Shown: piece by piece, positions 22,881 to 34,961 of the stretch
How positions within the stretch are numbered: the stretch's first letter is position 1
Layout: the number at the start of each line of letters is the position of its first letter
NCBI GenBank assembly: GCA_003439945.1
Contig: QVRM01000325.1
Span: 172,501-236,500 of the forward strand
Source of the DNA: Dermanyssus gallinae
Taxonomy: Eukaryota; Arthropoda; Arachnida; Mesostigmata; Dermanyssidae
Length of the DNA: 64,000 nt
Direction of reading: 5' to 3'
Made by a program: the position numbers and the translations under genes
The notes under the pieces: model-generated
The model's input: the letters and a program-made list of their open reading frames with translations, nothing else
What the model was told of the DNA's origin: nothing
Database searches by the model: none

Positions 22881-24643
22881 AATCACGATGAGGAGAATCA
22901 ACATGACTATGAAGGTGGTAATGCTGTGGAGACTTCACGACATGATGATGATGCTGATCGTAAAGGTGATGCTATCGATGACTCTTGATATGCGACGATT
23001 AGATAGACGATTCCCGTTGATTGTCTACTGGTCGTGTTCCTCAACGACGGCAGTGACGTCGGACGGCCTGTGTCTGTGTGCGACCGTAGTACGCCTGCCC
23101 ATCCGGCCCGACCCGATCCGACTTGGCGCGTTTGGTGGCAGCCAACAACACCTGCGCATTGCGCCGCATATCCAAAGCGGGATTGACTGTCTAGGAAATA
23201 AAAGGTGGCGATGGTTGTGCGACTGATGGCGGCGGCGGCGGCAGGTAAAATCACCGACGGGTGGACAAAGCGAACGGTGGACAACTATGAAAAGCCGCCT
23301 GCTGCATGAGGGGCGCCTGACTGACGCACAACAATGATTCAACGATCATGACGGTGAGGAGGATGTCAAGATGGTGATGTCGTTGGTGACGGTGAAGGCG
23401 ACGAGATGGGTGATCGCAATGAGATGGGTGATCGCTATGCGACAAGATGACAATGGCGACTACCCCCGAATGGCGGTAGCTGTCTCAACAACGGCAGTAG
23501 TAGCGAAGCTGGAAAACAAAGGGGAGAAAAGAGCGACATTTATTAGAAGTTTGAATTGGAATTACATGAGCTACAACAACAACAAAATCGTATTAGACAG
23601 CAACACAATAAAACAACTTCATGAGCGTACGCTACAAACAAGCTACCACTAATCAAATAAAAATACCTACAATACTACATACACTATACTGGTAAGGGCA
23701 GCAACGGAACACGAGTCAGCAAGAACAACAATGAGAGAAAGGAAAAAGAACAAGAGTATTAGCATGACTAGCAGCAGCAACAACAACAATAACTACAACC
23801 ATAACGACGGCAAGTACGACTACAACTGCTAGATAATATTGTAAAAGCAAAACTCTAAAAAAGCCCAATCCGTTTATTTGGAAAAAATGTAATAATTTTC
23901 AATTTTTCTGCGTCGGTCTCCTATGATATAAGACAATCAACTTTATTGTATGGTTATCAAGCTATAAAAAGAACAGCAAACACAACCACAAAATAAGAGT
24001 GGCGAGGACAACGCGGATTTCGAATATAACAGTGACGTCTAGAGCAACGGTTACAATTGCAGATTACTTGTTTTGCTAAGGAGAAAAGCATTTTATCTTG
24101 AAACGACGCACTCAAAGCGTGGCCGGTCCATCCGCCTTTTGAACCACTCCCCTTTCGCTTAGATGGCCATCACGGGTAGAAGCGGTATCGGGGGCTCAAT
24201 CGAGACTCGGCTGCTGAAACCCGAGTGCTCGCTACCTCAGTGGTCTTGATGATTATGGTTATTATTGCTGTTGTGGTGGTGGTTGTTCATATAATCGTTA
24301 GTAGTATTTATTGCTGTTTTGATCATCGTCCCCTGTGTTTATTTTCTGTTTGCTGTGTTCTCTTTGTTGTTGTTGCTTATGCTGGCGTTTTTGACTTTGT
24401 CGTTTCTTCCAACGACATCAAGCGACTGACTCAACTGTTATTAGCCGCTATCCACAGATACGAAGCAGATCATACTACAGTGTAAACATATTTACAGTAG
24501 AAAAATATTTACAACAACAGCAGCAGCAACAACAACAACAACAACAACAACAAACGACAGCTCAAGCAAGAACGGCAAAAAAAGCATGTTACCGATGGAC
24601 AGCGGCATCGGTATCAAAGACAAGGAACGACTGCATAACCCTG
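22881..24643. other. no recognised gene
   Basis: Unique sequence with short CAA tracts (about 23570-23600, 23775-23800, 24515-24555). The minus strand at 24180-24235 (GTAGCGAGCACTCGGG...GATTGAGCCCC) is faintly tRNA-like but I cannot confirm it. Confidence 0.4.
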
Positions 24644-24859
24644 CATCACCCTTTGCTGTGTCTGATTGCTCATGTTGAATATTGGTGCTTTATGATTGAT
24701 TGATTGATTTATTGTTCGCTTGGCATGTAGACCTAAATACACAAAGGGTGACATGTGTATTTAGGTATACATGCCAAGCGAACAATAAATCACTCAATCA
24801 ATCATAAGGGTAAAGCACCAATATTCAACATGAGCAATCGGACACAGCAAAGGGTGATC
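24644..24859. repeat. Near-perfect 216-bp inverted repeat
   Basis: Arms 24644-24742 and 24754-24859 are complementary over about 100 bp with few mismatches, around a loop of about 11 nt (24743-24753). The outer arm reads TCACCCTTTGCTGTG / CACAGCAAAGGGTGA; the inner arm holds the LINE/SINE-3 3' tail (ATTTAGGTATACATGCC, AAGCGAACAATAAATCA) in both orientations. Confidence 0.9.
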
Positions 24860-24879
24860 TATAACAACGGTTACAGCAA

Positions 24880-25015
24880 AATAAACCAACAACACAATAA
24901 AATCGCTAAAATCGCTGCAGCGACAGCAATAAAACTGGCAACACAGACAGCAACAACAAAATCGCAAACGATGACAACAACAACATCAATAGTAGCAACA
25001 ACCAACGACAATGGC
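24880..25015. repeat. (CAA)n-rich tract
   Basis: CAA/CAG units with interspersed ATCG words. Confidence 0.75.
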
Positions 25016-25967
25016 AAAGAAGAGCAGCATGGACCCTGAAATGGAAAACTGAAGTGTGCAACCGGATTTTTGTACTAAAGTGACCACGACTGGACACCAA
25101 GGCTGTCATGAGTCGTCGTCGTTGTTGTTGTTGTTGCTGTCGCCACAGCCACAGGTATTTGGCGAAGTACCATACTCACGTCATCGGAGTTTTTGTGGTT
25201 GCTAGATTTAGCAAAGTTAAAGTTGCTTGCCGCGAATGATCACTCGTGCGCAGACTATGCCATCGTATATCAAGTGGCCCACCTACTGACAGTACTGCTG
25301 GTCAACAATCTTGATCCGCTTCCTGGCTAACCTTTCGACATCTTTGTTCGCTTGAGCGCAGTTGCGTGCCGCAAAAATTCTTTTAAAGCTTTCCAATGAG
25401 CAATCTATGATCTCATGCGCCAGACCGTCTTTCTTTCCGTCTTTCAGAATGTTGTTCTCGTATTTCAAATCCGTTCATAGGCGCAAGGCTTTACACAGGA
25501 AATGGTTATTCCCTGCACATCAGCACTGCACGTTCTGAAAGATCGCTTCCCTTCTGATAGTGTTTTATGAGGTCGGGTTTCAGGTCTCAGGCCAAGATGC
25601 TTGTGCGGCGCCTACTCTGCTAACAGTGGTTGATTTTGTGCTTTGAACAGGACAGATCGTTTCACGCCGAAAAGTTACAGACCCTCTAAGTTTAAGATTA
25701 TCAGCTCCGTTTAGTAGAATAAAATGCGCGTTAATTGGCATAATAGAGGCACGAATTCTTCTCATAATTTTTGGTTTTGCTGGTTCTGCTACTGTCATGA
25801 CTACTGCAGGTGGTAGACCGCTTGGCCGGAAGCCGACCTGTAACAGGTCGGCTCATACGCCGGGTCATAAAGATTTTTGCAGAATAGGCCCTGTTCGTTG
25901 AGTACCCGTATTTAATATATTTCCTTTGCTCTCTGTTCTCATTGCTCCTGCTCTTTCTCTCTCTCTT

Positions 25968-25971
<4 letters not shown>
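25016..25971. other. no recognised gene
   Basis: Unique sequence, short frames only. GACCTGTTACAGGTCGG-type small palindrome at about 25835-25855. Confidence 0.5.

Positions 25972-26000
<29 letters not shown>
25972..26000. repeat. (TA)n microsatellite
   Basis: TA run after a CT-rich stretch. Confidence 0.9.
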
Positions 26001-26001
<1 letters not shown>

Positions 26002-26350
26002 AATGTACAAATCTCTATCTGGCTTTGACGGTTTACGGCGCGCGACCTATGCCCGGGATAGGGTCGGGCGGGCGCAAGTATTAGAATGGCTTATTGTGGT
26101 GCGACTCGTAGTGGCTCTAACTGACCGCTTGTTATCGATGTGTGTCTGCTTGAAGTCTGTCCATCAACGAGCCGCATCAGCGCCGAGGTAGAAGAATCGA
26201 TAGTTGAGAATGGGGACTTCTTGGCGTTGCTCCGCATCCTTGCTGCTGTGGTTGTTGCCTTGTTATTGTTAGTTAGAGGGTCGAATTAGATCACAAAGTA
26301 AAGTTGAAAAGCGAGGTCAGCTGACAAGAGGCGATATTTTACAACCGCTG

Positions 26351-26398
<48 letters not shown>
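26351..26398. repeat. (TA)n microsatellite, 5' flank of SINE-2b
   Basis: TA run immediately left of the SINE-2 copy. Confidence 0.95.
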
Positions 26399-26399
<1 letters not shown>

Positions 26400-26410
26400 G
26401 TTTTTATTGC

Positions 26411-26579
26411 TCCGTAAGGCTAATGCCCGGGTATGGTTTTTCATGTTTAGACCACTCCGGCATTCACCTTGTCTAGATTGGAAACCACGAAAACCAATTT
26501 AAGAGTGGCCGGTTCGGGTCTCACACCCGAACTTCCTGAATGCAAGGCAAACCCTTTGCCACTAAGCCATCTTGCTCGG
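26411..26579 (-). mobile_element. SINE-2 copy b, between two (TA)n tracts
   Basis: Minus strand: CCGAGCAAGATGGCTTAGTGG head, B-box region GGTGTGAGACCC, body with TTTAAGAGTGG..., and 3' end ATTAGCCTTACGGA. (TA)n lies on both sides (26351-26398 and 26580-26652), so it inserted into a TA microsatellite. Confidence 0.85.
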
Positions 26580-26602
26580 GTATATATATGCGTAGATATA
26601 TT

Positions 26603-26646
<44 letters not shown>

Positions 26647-26652
26647 TACACA
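26580..26652. repeat. (TA)n microsatellite
   Basis: TA run with GCGTAG and GTA interruptions. Confidence 0.9.
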
Positions 26653-26765
26653 CATACATACATATTTGCATGCATAAAAAAATTACGTGGAAATTGGGGT
26701 GTGTCATGTCGGAATCGAATCTACGACTCCTGCCAAAATCGCTGGCCATCTCCACTACTTCCCCG

Positions 26766-26799
26766 TATTTATATATATATATATATATATATATCTATA

Positions 26800-26852
<53 letters not shown>
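26766..26852. repeat. (TA)n microsatellite
   Basis: TA run with ATCTAT interruptions, ending in TGTGTGTG. Confidence 0.95.
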
Positions 26853-26856
<4 letters not shown>

Positions 26857-27043
26857 AGTAGCCACGTAGTGCCCTATCTTGTGGAACATTTTCGGGCATA
26901 TAAGAACTACAGCTCTTTGTGCCCTGCTTATGTGTGTATCAAACTTTTGTGACTAAGGCCTTACACTTATCTCTAAAACAAGGAGGAAGAGGAAACGAGT
27001 GATTCGACTTTTCTTAGGAATCTGTGGCGCAGCAACACATGAG

Positions 27044-27066
27044 AAACAACAGCAACAACAATAACT

Positions 27067-27099
<33 letters not shown>

Positions 27100-27148
27100 G
27101 CTACTACTACTACTACAAACACAACAACAGCAACCACAACAACACCGA
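27044..27148. repeat. (CAA)n-rich tract
   Basis: CAA with a CTA run at about 27100-27116. Confidence 0.85.
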
Positions 27149-27614
27149 TTTGCGTTAACACACGAATTCTGCGACAGTGCCGACCTTTGCGGGGAGCGCC
27201 AGCAAATCGTCTGTTAAATGGCTCAATATGTTGTAGACCCTCGTCCGGTCGTCAGCGGCACATTCGTCCCGGGCGGACCCCGTCGTTCCTATAAGAATAT
27301 GAGGGAGAGGACGACGATGATGATGGTGATGATGACGATGCACGTCAATGATTAAATAACAGACCGATTGCAAAGCGACTTCAACTTCAGGAAGCATCTT
27401 CACCTCATCTCACCTCACCTCACACACATACGCACACATTCCCTTGATTGGCCCTTGATCTGACGTGTGAGTCGCTGATAGCGCGACCCGTGGTTCGACG
27501 AGAGCAGGGTGCAAATCCTCAAGCATGCAAGCAACTGCAACAGTAGAGACTGAACCAGACACGGTTTCCGGTATCAGGTCAAGTAGATAGAAACGTGGAT
27601 AGAAAGATAGATGC
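27149..27614. other. no recognised gene
   Basis: Unique sequence; GATGAT repeats near 27310-27345 give a His run on the minus strand. Confidence 0.5.
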
Positions 27615-27630
27615 AGGTTCGCTGCGTCAT

Positions 27631-27788
27631 GCTGCCACAAGAACTGTTGGGGAAACCCTAGACTTAATTCTTAACACGTCCGGCCCTCGGTGCATTGAAG
27701 ATATACCTCAGGTTAAGTTCCAAGCCCGTAGGGGACGGAGGATGGTCTCGAATTAAAAACAACCTCCTTTAAAAATGTTTTTCTATCT
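27631..27788 (+). mobile_element. SINE-4 copy b with perfect 16-bp TSD
   Basis: A 158-bp insert bounded by aggttcgctgcgtcat at 27615-27630 and 27789-27804. The insert matches 15104-15262. No coding capacity. The A-rich right end and TSD indicate retroposition; the source RNA is unknown. Confidence 0.8.
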
Positions 27789-27804
27789 AGGTTCGCTGCG
27801 TCAT

Positions 27805-28386
27805 CAAGCTGGAAATCAAATTATGGAGTTAAGCAAATGATGGAGATGATGATCCATAGAAAAAAAATCCATACCGCAAATTCGAAACGCGCACATGTGC
27901 ACAACATGCCAATTGTTCGTCGTCATCGTTGTCGTCGTCGCTGTCGCTGTCTGCAAGCGTCGGCAGCTGATCAAGCTGACGCGTCATGGTGTTGTTGATT
28001 CTGATTCTTGATTGGCAATCAACGCTTTTTGGCTCAATCACGCTGACATCTGATTTCGTCGTCTGTTCGGGACGACCGCGGTGGGGCGGCCACTCACTCA
28101 CTCAGTGTGTGTCTACGTCTCAGCACTGCGGCAGCTGCGGCAAATACAGGCCACCCGCTTGAGGCAGACGGCCTGAAGCATAGCGACACTATTGGCTAGC
28201 TAAAAAGTCATCGTTCGTTGTCGTCTATCTACTATGCTAGATGAACGACTGACAACATGGACTTTGTCGTCGGAGACGACAACGCCACGCCATCTCTCCG
28301 TGTGCTCCTCTGTCTCTCTCCGTCTGTCTGTCTGTGTGTATGACTGGAAAGACAGAATTACTAGAAAAATACTGCAGTTAATACAC

Positions 28387-28387
<1 letters not shown>
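27805..28387. other. no recognised gene
   Basis: Unique sequence, short frames only. Confidence 0.5.
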
Positions 28388-28419
<32 letters not shown>

Positions 28420-28484
28420 ACATCAATGCATATATAGTGTGAATTATATATATATATATACAACATCAATGTATATGCGGTGTG

Positions 28485-28519
<35 letters not shown>
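28388..28519. repeat. (TA)n with a tandemly repeated ~40-bp segment
   Basis: (TA)n, then CAACATCAATGCATATATAG TGTGAATT, then (TA)n, then CAACATCAATGTATATGCGG TGTGAATT, then (TA)n. Confidence 0.85.
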
Positions 28520-28524
<5 letters not shown>

Positions 28525-28779
28525 TGTCACAATTGTGAGCTCGTAAACGTATAGGTAGAACTCATCAATTTTCCGCACGCCCGTAAAGTAAATTGAATTT
28601 CGTCGACCGACCCGCGTTCCACAAACAAAAGCTACTCAGATGCTCGTTTTTTGCAAGCTTAACCTGCTTGCCTCAGTTTTTTTCCAGGATCGTTCGAATT
28701 ATGCACCACTCGGTTTTTCAAAGATGATTGGGATAATTGTGTGCCTTTTCACTAGGCTTGCGCGTTTACGATTTTTAAA

Positions 28780-28837
<58 letters not shown>
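28780..28837. repeat. (TA)n microsatellite
   Basis: About 28 TA units. Confidence 0.95.
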
Positions 28838-28838
<1 letters not shown>

Positions 28839-30527
28839 GGTACACAGCCTCCACGACACCTATATGGAGCTTCCAATTACTTTTTTGCAATGCTAGTGGA
28901 AGCCTAACTGAAGAAAGTGTAGCGAGTTAGTATCGTAGTTCCTTTCTTCTATTTGTGTCATTTTTGTACTTCGGTTATCTTATATCGTTCCTGGTTAACG
29001 TATTTAGCAAAAGAAACATCCGATCCCCCAAACTCTAGCGCCGTTCCATGTTTTGTTGCTAAGTAGGACAGAGACACGTATGAGCATATCAACAGAGATA
29101 TAAGCCAAATAATTCCGAGGCGATGAGTGGCGGTTGCTGGCGGAAATTAGTTAGGCTCTCGTTACTTTTAACGAGAGCACACGTTATTTCTGTCTAATTA
29201 GCATCTGGTTGGCACGAGGAACCGAAACGTTTCTGTTTTACTACAAAATTGCTGCTGCTGATTGAATGATTGAGACACAACTCAGTGCTCTATGAAGTGT
29301 AGGATTTACCGGCAATACGAACTTGTCAAACGAAATATAAGATAAAGTAGTAATATGCGTTTCACAATTTGTAGTTAAAGAAATATAATTAGTAAGATTT
29401 TCCAAATAATGAATAGTTTTCTACCTCAGTAATTTGGTTGCCTATTTCGCACACATGAGAGAAAGCAATCTCTCTACATTTAGCTAAAATGCTACGTAAT
29501 TCATCTTCGTCTGCATGGACTGACTCCAGATTACATGCTAGCATGTGATGTCTGTACTGTCACCAAAGATTTGTCATATTATCCGTTGTGAACTTAAATG
29601 CCTACATGTCGTTAGCAATATAATGATACGGGATCGTAGGGAATACCCGTAACAGAGATGTGAAGAAGCCGCATAGTCAAGACAACGAAGCGAAAGAAAC
29701 CATCAAACGTTTTGACCAAACATTAACCGAATCGATAGATAATCGTATATATGTATGCGAGTATATGACCGCTCGACTGCTACATCTCGCTAACATTAGG
29801 GTCAATCGGTAGGTAAAACAGAATATAAAAAAGTTAAAAAAGTACGTATATATATATAAACATAAATATATACGTTTAGTAGTCGCTTTTGTGGCTTTAT
29901 GATAATTGATATGTTGTAACTAATTCTCCGTGTTCGTGGGCAGGAAGAAATTGCTTACTTGAAGTGTATGTTATTCTGTTAAAAAAAAACATGTTTGCCA
30001 CTTGTCCAACTATTAACAAGGCAATTCAGACTACGCGCGTAAAAATAATACATTTCTCGGTAAACGTCCTAGGCTTTTCAAACCAAACAGTGACGGCCGT
30101 ATCTTACTTGCACCACAATCCTCAAAAATGTAGCTAAACGTATTCAAGATATCACAGGAGATGCACCGACGCAAAACACAGTTTTTGAGGCAGATGCTGT
30201 CTCTGGCTGTATGCAAAGGGGAACGCGTCCACTGTGGACGCCACGGATTGAACTAGTGAGCAGTGGAGGTCAAGCAGAGGTTTACACCTTACAATTTCAA
30301 TAATAATATTATTGTAGTGTCGTTCATCTATGTATCGGGTTGCTCCATCAGCTAGAACAGCTTGAGCAGTGTTACTTATATCACCATCTCTTCTCACTGC
30401 TTCTGTTTACATACAAATATATACATCCATGAGAAATAATTATTGTCTCCCATGTACCTAATCTACTAAGACACGCAGCCTTAAAAACATGCACTTAGAT
30501 AATAGAAGTAACATAAGTTAATAATAA
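28838..30527. other. no recognised gene
   Basis: Unique AT-rich sequence. Nothing beyond short frames and TA-rich patches at 29745-29870. Confidence 0.5.
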
Positions 30528-30543
30528 GAATAATAATAATAAT
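30528..30543. repeat. TSD of element B, left copy in (AAT)n
   Basis: gaataataataataat, identical to 38759-38774. The leading G makes the match more than a random AAT phase. Confidence 0.7.
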
Positions 30544-30649
30544 TGCCTCTCTGAAGCTCCAATGAATGAATGTATTGTTTATTAACCAATATTTGGTTTA
30601 TACACATATGTGCTACAGCTCTCCTAAATAACTTTCATCAGCGATATTG

Positions 30650-32629
30650 CTTTTGTACGCTGTTGGAGATGATAAAGATCACATGATTTTCCGCATAGGT
30701 TGCATTCAAAGCTCAATTCTGAAGCTTCATTGACACCCTCTGTCGAAGAAACGCGGTCGATCTTGGCTCCGCTGTGGCCTTAAAGAGCTTTTTTCTAAGC
30801 TCTTTCGTCACTTTGAGTGCATTCTTGCCCCAAACGCCATTACCACGAGAGAAGATGCCCGTAAAGGCGCCGTTTGTGCATCTCCCGTTGGTGAATGATG
30901 TGGCCGACGTCCGCGCTGGCTAGTGCACGATAGCTGAGGGCGTACGTATCAGTGACGTCCCACGCCAGCGGCCGGTAATAGTCCCATCCGATCGACGCCT
31001 GTCGTCCCTCTGCAGTCCACCAGGCTCCGGCGTGACGCGGTAGCCGGCTTGCCTAAAAGCGCGCACTAAAAGGATGTCATTGATAGCATCGTGGCGGCCC
31101 TGCGTAAGCCCCGTCAGCTTAGTGCAGCTAAGCCGGTGTAGGCCGTGCTCATCCTCTGTCCCACCGCATGTACATTCCTGTCTTTCAAGTACGGCAATGC
31201 TCAGTCTCAGACCACTGGCGGCACGAAACTGGACGTCGACCAGCTTACTGCCTACGAGCTCGGACGGAAGTACGTCAAGCCACGCTCCGGCGGCGTCGGA
31301 TGAGACCGCTTTCAGTCTAATATCGTGCACATCCAACTAGCAGGCCGACAAAAGAGTTAAGTTAGTAGCCTGAGTGGCGATTTGGAACCACCCCTTCTGC
31401 CTAGTGATCTGTTCCTCAGAAGGACGGCCAGATTGACGCGCGTCCTAGATCCGAACGGCGTCTTGTTGGTTGGTGATGAGTCCGTCGGCAGCAGTGGTCA
31501 CTGCAAAGGCGCAGCTATGTGACGAGGCAAGAAAGGCTTACAAAGCAAGATCCGTGGCCGAGCGAATGCCCATTCCACTCAGCCGGACCGGTAGGCTTGC
31601 TTCTCGAGCGTTAAGTCAAGGACGCTTTCCAAGGCTCTCTTCACCTGGAGGTCAAAATCCAAAATTTCTGACGGCAGAAGGAAGCCAGGTAAAGTCCGTA
31701 GAACGTACAAGACCGTTTGCACTCCCATTGCGTACCGGAGCAAAAAGTAGACTTGGTGTCTCATGGAGGAGGAGGAGATGGCCCAGCCGCTGGTAAAGCC
31801 GGGAGAGTTGGTCTCCCTTCTCGGTCAGTACCGGACCAACCATGCCAGAGAACATCGCCGTACCCAGCAGGTCTTGTTCGCGCCGGTCTTTTCAAGTCAG
31901 CCGGTCAAGGATGCCCGGGAGCTTGGTGTTGAATTCGGCGATCACCTGCTGTCTCTCTTCGGCTTCGAAACCCTGTAGGAATAGCTCGCATTTAGCGGGG
32001 TTGAGCTGCAGCCCGCTCCATTGCTCGAACGCTCTAAGATCCTTGATGTCTCTGAGTAACACCGAAGAATCGTTATCAAGAAGGGTCTCATTGTCGAGGT
32101 AGATCAAAGGGACCCTGGATGTCACCTGCTTGACGTACTGATGCAGGAGCAGGCTAAACACAAGAGGGGCCGCTACGTCCCCCTGCTGGCAACCGGCTAA
32201 TGACGTGATTTCAGTCTTACCGAACATCAGAGTAGTCGGCCTGCTATACGCCTGATGCATCATTGGATAAAACACCGGGGCGTGCTTGAAAACCTCTCTT
32301 AAGGGGTGTGCCCGTTTGTCTAAGTTAAAAACATTCTTAAAATCTGATTTTAAGAGGCAACATTTCTTGTTGTTTTCGAGAAAAGTGCGAACTGTGAGAA
32401 CAATTATTTCCGCTCCATTATCAGTGGCGTTCCCCATCTGCCGTGGCGGCAGGCAGTTTTTCACATTGACCTGGGGAAGCAGGGTTTTTGTGGCCAATCT
32501 ACGCAGAGTGCAGCCAACGGCTATGGGTCGGTATCCCCCGGCTTTCTTTTCCAGGGCGATGAGCCACCCGCCATATATAACATTTTTCGCAGCCTCCGGA
32601 ACTTGTCCGTTACGTATAATGTCGCATAC
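30650..32629 (-). pseudogene. Element B RT-endonuclease ORF, degenerate
   Basis: Minus strand from 32629: RT motifs GGWLIALEKKAGGYRPIAVG, then a decayed active region (QQGDVAAPLVF; LIYLDNETLL where an aromatic-x-DD would be expected), GLQLNPAKCELFLQGF (compare GLELNPAKCE in element A), then across frameshifts the Cys/His motif CTCGGTEDEHGLHRLSC, GR.HDAIND, RRSDG and WDVTDTYALS (endonuclease core), and a C-terminal match to STAFLRQRVSMKLQ. The usual PDG is SDG here and the second catalytic Asp of the RT is not evident, so it is dead. Homology with element A runs over the whole shared length. Its 3' UTR runs down to 30544. Confidence 0.75.
32615..32629. repeat. TSD of R1L-1, 3' side
   Basis: tataatgtcgcatac, identical to 38672-38686. 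Confidence 0.9.
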
Positions 32630-32801
32630 TTTTTTTTTTTGTTTTTACAGGGGCCAGGAACAAAAATGCATAACGCACACCCTTTGGTCTGGGTAGTGCG
32701 GGACTCTCAAACCCACGAAAAACCTGGTGACCCCCTAACCTACATGACCGGGATACTTGTGGTATTACTTCAGTGCATGTAGGGAGCCGCTAGTCTGGCT
32801 C
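32630..32801 (-). other. R1L-1 3' UTR and poly-A tail
   Basis: From the ORF2 stop to the A run. The sequence (AGCGGCTCCCTACATG..., TTAGGGGGTCACCA...) matches the R1L-2 3' UTR at 14540-14700, which confirms family membership. Confidence 0.75.
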
Positions 32802-34961
32802 TCAATCTTCGGCCTGGCGGCGCTCCATGCGCTGCCGCCTCTCTTCCGTCAGCTTTATCTTCTCTCTCATAACAGTCTCCACAAAATCAGAGCCCGCCTC
32901 CCAACTTTTTTTCGAGCTGAGCATCCCTGAGAGTAGGTCTCTCGTCGTATTGCACTGCACGTCTAGCCGTGAGCGGGTTGTCTGTCTCGTGATCTCAAGA
33001 GCTCTGCATGCAAAAAGCGTGTGATCCACGTCGTCGGTCTCGCCGGCATCGCACAAGACACATATGTCTACCTCAGTCTTTCCAATCTTCACCATGTAGG
33101 TCTGGAAGCTGCCATGACCGGTGAGAACTTGAGTTAGGTAGTACGTCGTCTCCGCGTACTCGCATCGGTACCATTTGATGAGATCTGGGATTATTGACCT
33201 CGTCCACGACCCTGGTGCATCTCGTTTAGCCCCAGTCCACTCAGCCTCCCAGCTTTCCAGAGTCTTTATTCTTGCATCTTCTTTTCTAAGTGTCTGGTCC
33301 CGGTATAAGAGGATATTCTCCTCTATCCGTTTTGGCCAAGGTATCATGCGGGAAATTACCAGCACAGCGTCTGTAGACACCGTCCTGTACGCTCTGGCGA
33401 CCCTGATGGCCAGCACTCTCTGCGCCTTCCTTAGCTTTTTCTTATTCTTCTTGGTCTTCAGTGCAGCTGGTCCCCACACTGCTGACCCGTAGAGCAGAAT
33501 TGAATCAGCGACTGATGCTAGAAGACGGCGCTTTTTCTCCGAGGGCCCTCTTGTTCTTGGCATTAGCCTGGCGAGCTTGCCCGCAACCTGATGCGTTTTG
33601 GCCGTTGCATAATCAATGTGGGCTGTACAGCTTAAGTTTCTGTCGAGCATAACACCCAGGTATTTGACCTGCTTGTGTATTTGGATCATGTGACCGTCCA
33701 CACGGATATCCAGCTCCCGGCAGTGCTTTCTGCCAATAAGCAAAACCGCCTCGCTCTTTTCCGGTGCCAGCATCAGGTGGTGCGACTTCATCCACCGGCT
33801 AACCCCATCTAGGGCGTCATTTGCTCGGTCCTCCAACAGCTCCGCATCCCTTGCGGTGACTAAGCTTGCCAGGTCGTCGGCATAGGCGACGAACTCAACA
33901 CCGCGAGGCCTGCTTATCTCTAGCACGCCGTCGTACGCTAAGTTCCATAGCGTAGGTCCTAGCACGGGGCCTTGTGGTACACCTGCAGTCATCGCGTACT
34001 CCCTGCCGTCGTAGCTCACACTTCGTTTGGCCAGATACGACGCTATCATACGCCGAATGTACGCTGGTACTCCCTTTTTCTCCACCGCATTCAGAATCAC
34101 CCTCCAATTTGCGCTGTTAAACGCATTCTTTACATCCAGCAATATCAGGAGGCATAGATTACGAACTCTGGGGCTCTTCTGTCTCTCCTCTTCGGCCTTA
34201 GCGAGTATCTTGCTAATGGGCTGGAATGTGGACCTTCCTTTACGAAACCCGTACTGATCCTCTGAGAGCAAGATTTGCTTTTCCTCGATTGCGTCATTGA
34301 GCCTGCTCGCGAGTATTGACTCCACGGCCTTGGCAACTGTGTCAAGAAGACAGATGGGCCTGTAGGCTGAGGCCGAGCATGGCTCCTTCCCCGGCTTTGG
34401 GATAAGAGCCAGGCGGGCCTTCTTCCATTCTACTGGAAACCGTCCCTCTCTTAGAAGTGCGTCTACGACCGTTTTAAAGACCGATGGGCACTCCTTCATT
34501 AGACATTTGATCGCCTCCGGGGGTATGCCGTCGGGTCCTGGAGCCGTGCCCTCTGACATCCTTTCAGCCGCTCGCTGGACCTCCTCGAGCGTTACAGGAG
34601 GAATATCCTCCTCATTCACCGTAATAGGGTCTCTGCCTTCCTCCGTCTGCACCGGAAAAAGGTGAGCCACAATGGCTTCTACGAGATCAGGTGGGATCGT
34701 TAGAGCTCTCTTGCCCAGTTTGTCCATCACAATTTTGTAGGGCTTTCCCCACACGTCCTGCTCGATCTCCTTGATCAGTTGGTTCCAGCACCGAAGCTTA
34801 CTCTTTCTGATGGTGGTCTTCAGGTTCACGCGTGTTGCCTTGTATTCGGACCAGCGATAATCTGCTTTATCCCGCCACTCCTGCTCAGACGATTCCGTTC
34901 TCGCCTTTTTGGCCTTCCCACGGGCCCTAGTGTATCGGCGCCGGGCTCCAATGCACTCTCA
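32802..34961 (-). CDS. R1L-1 ORF2, reverse transcriptase part
   Basis: Continues the endonuclease frame after a -1 shift at about 34957-34962 and is then open to the stop at 32802, about 720 codons. A GTG-initiated 675-codon frame at 34829 is only a sub-part and not a real start. RT motifs in order: GPDGIPPEAIKCL, ALIPKPGK, YRPICLLD, DQYGFRKGRST, LLDVKNAFNSANW (catalytic D), AGVPQGPVLGPTLWN, AYADDLASLV (catalytic DD), then thumb and a C-terminal C-x2-C...H-x4-C motif CVLCDAGETDDVDHTLFAC near residues 590-610 of the 675-codon frame. It makes cDNA by target-primed reverse transcription in the nucleus. The catalytic residues are intact; the frame break just upstream would block a full protein unless it is a sequence error or is bypassed. 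Confidence 0.88.

Noticed and set aside
34802..34829. Separate start of an RT-only ORF at 34829
   Set aside because: That start is a GTG inside a frame open further upstream to about 34961, continuous in homology with the endonuclease ORF.
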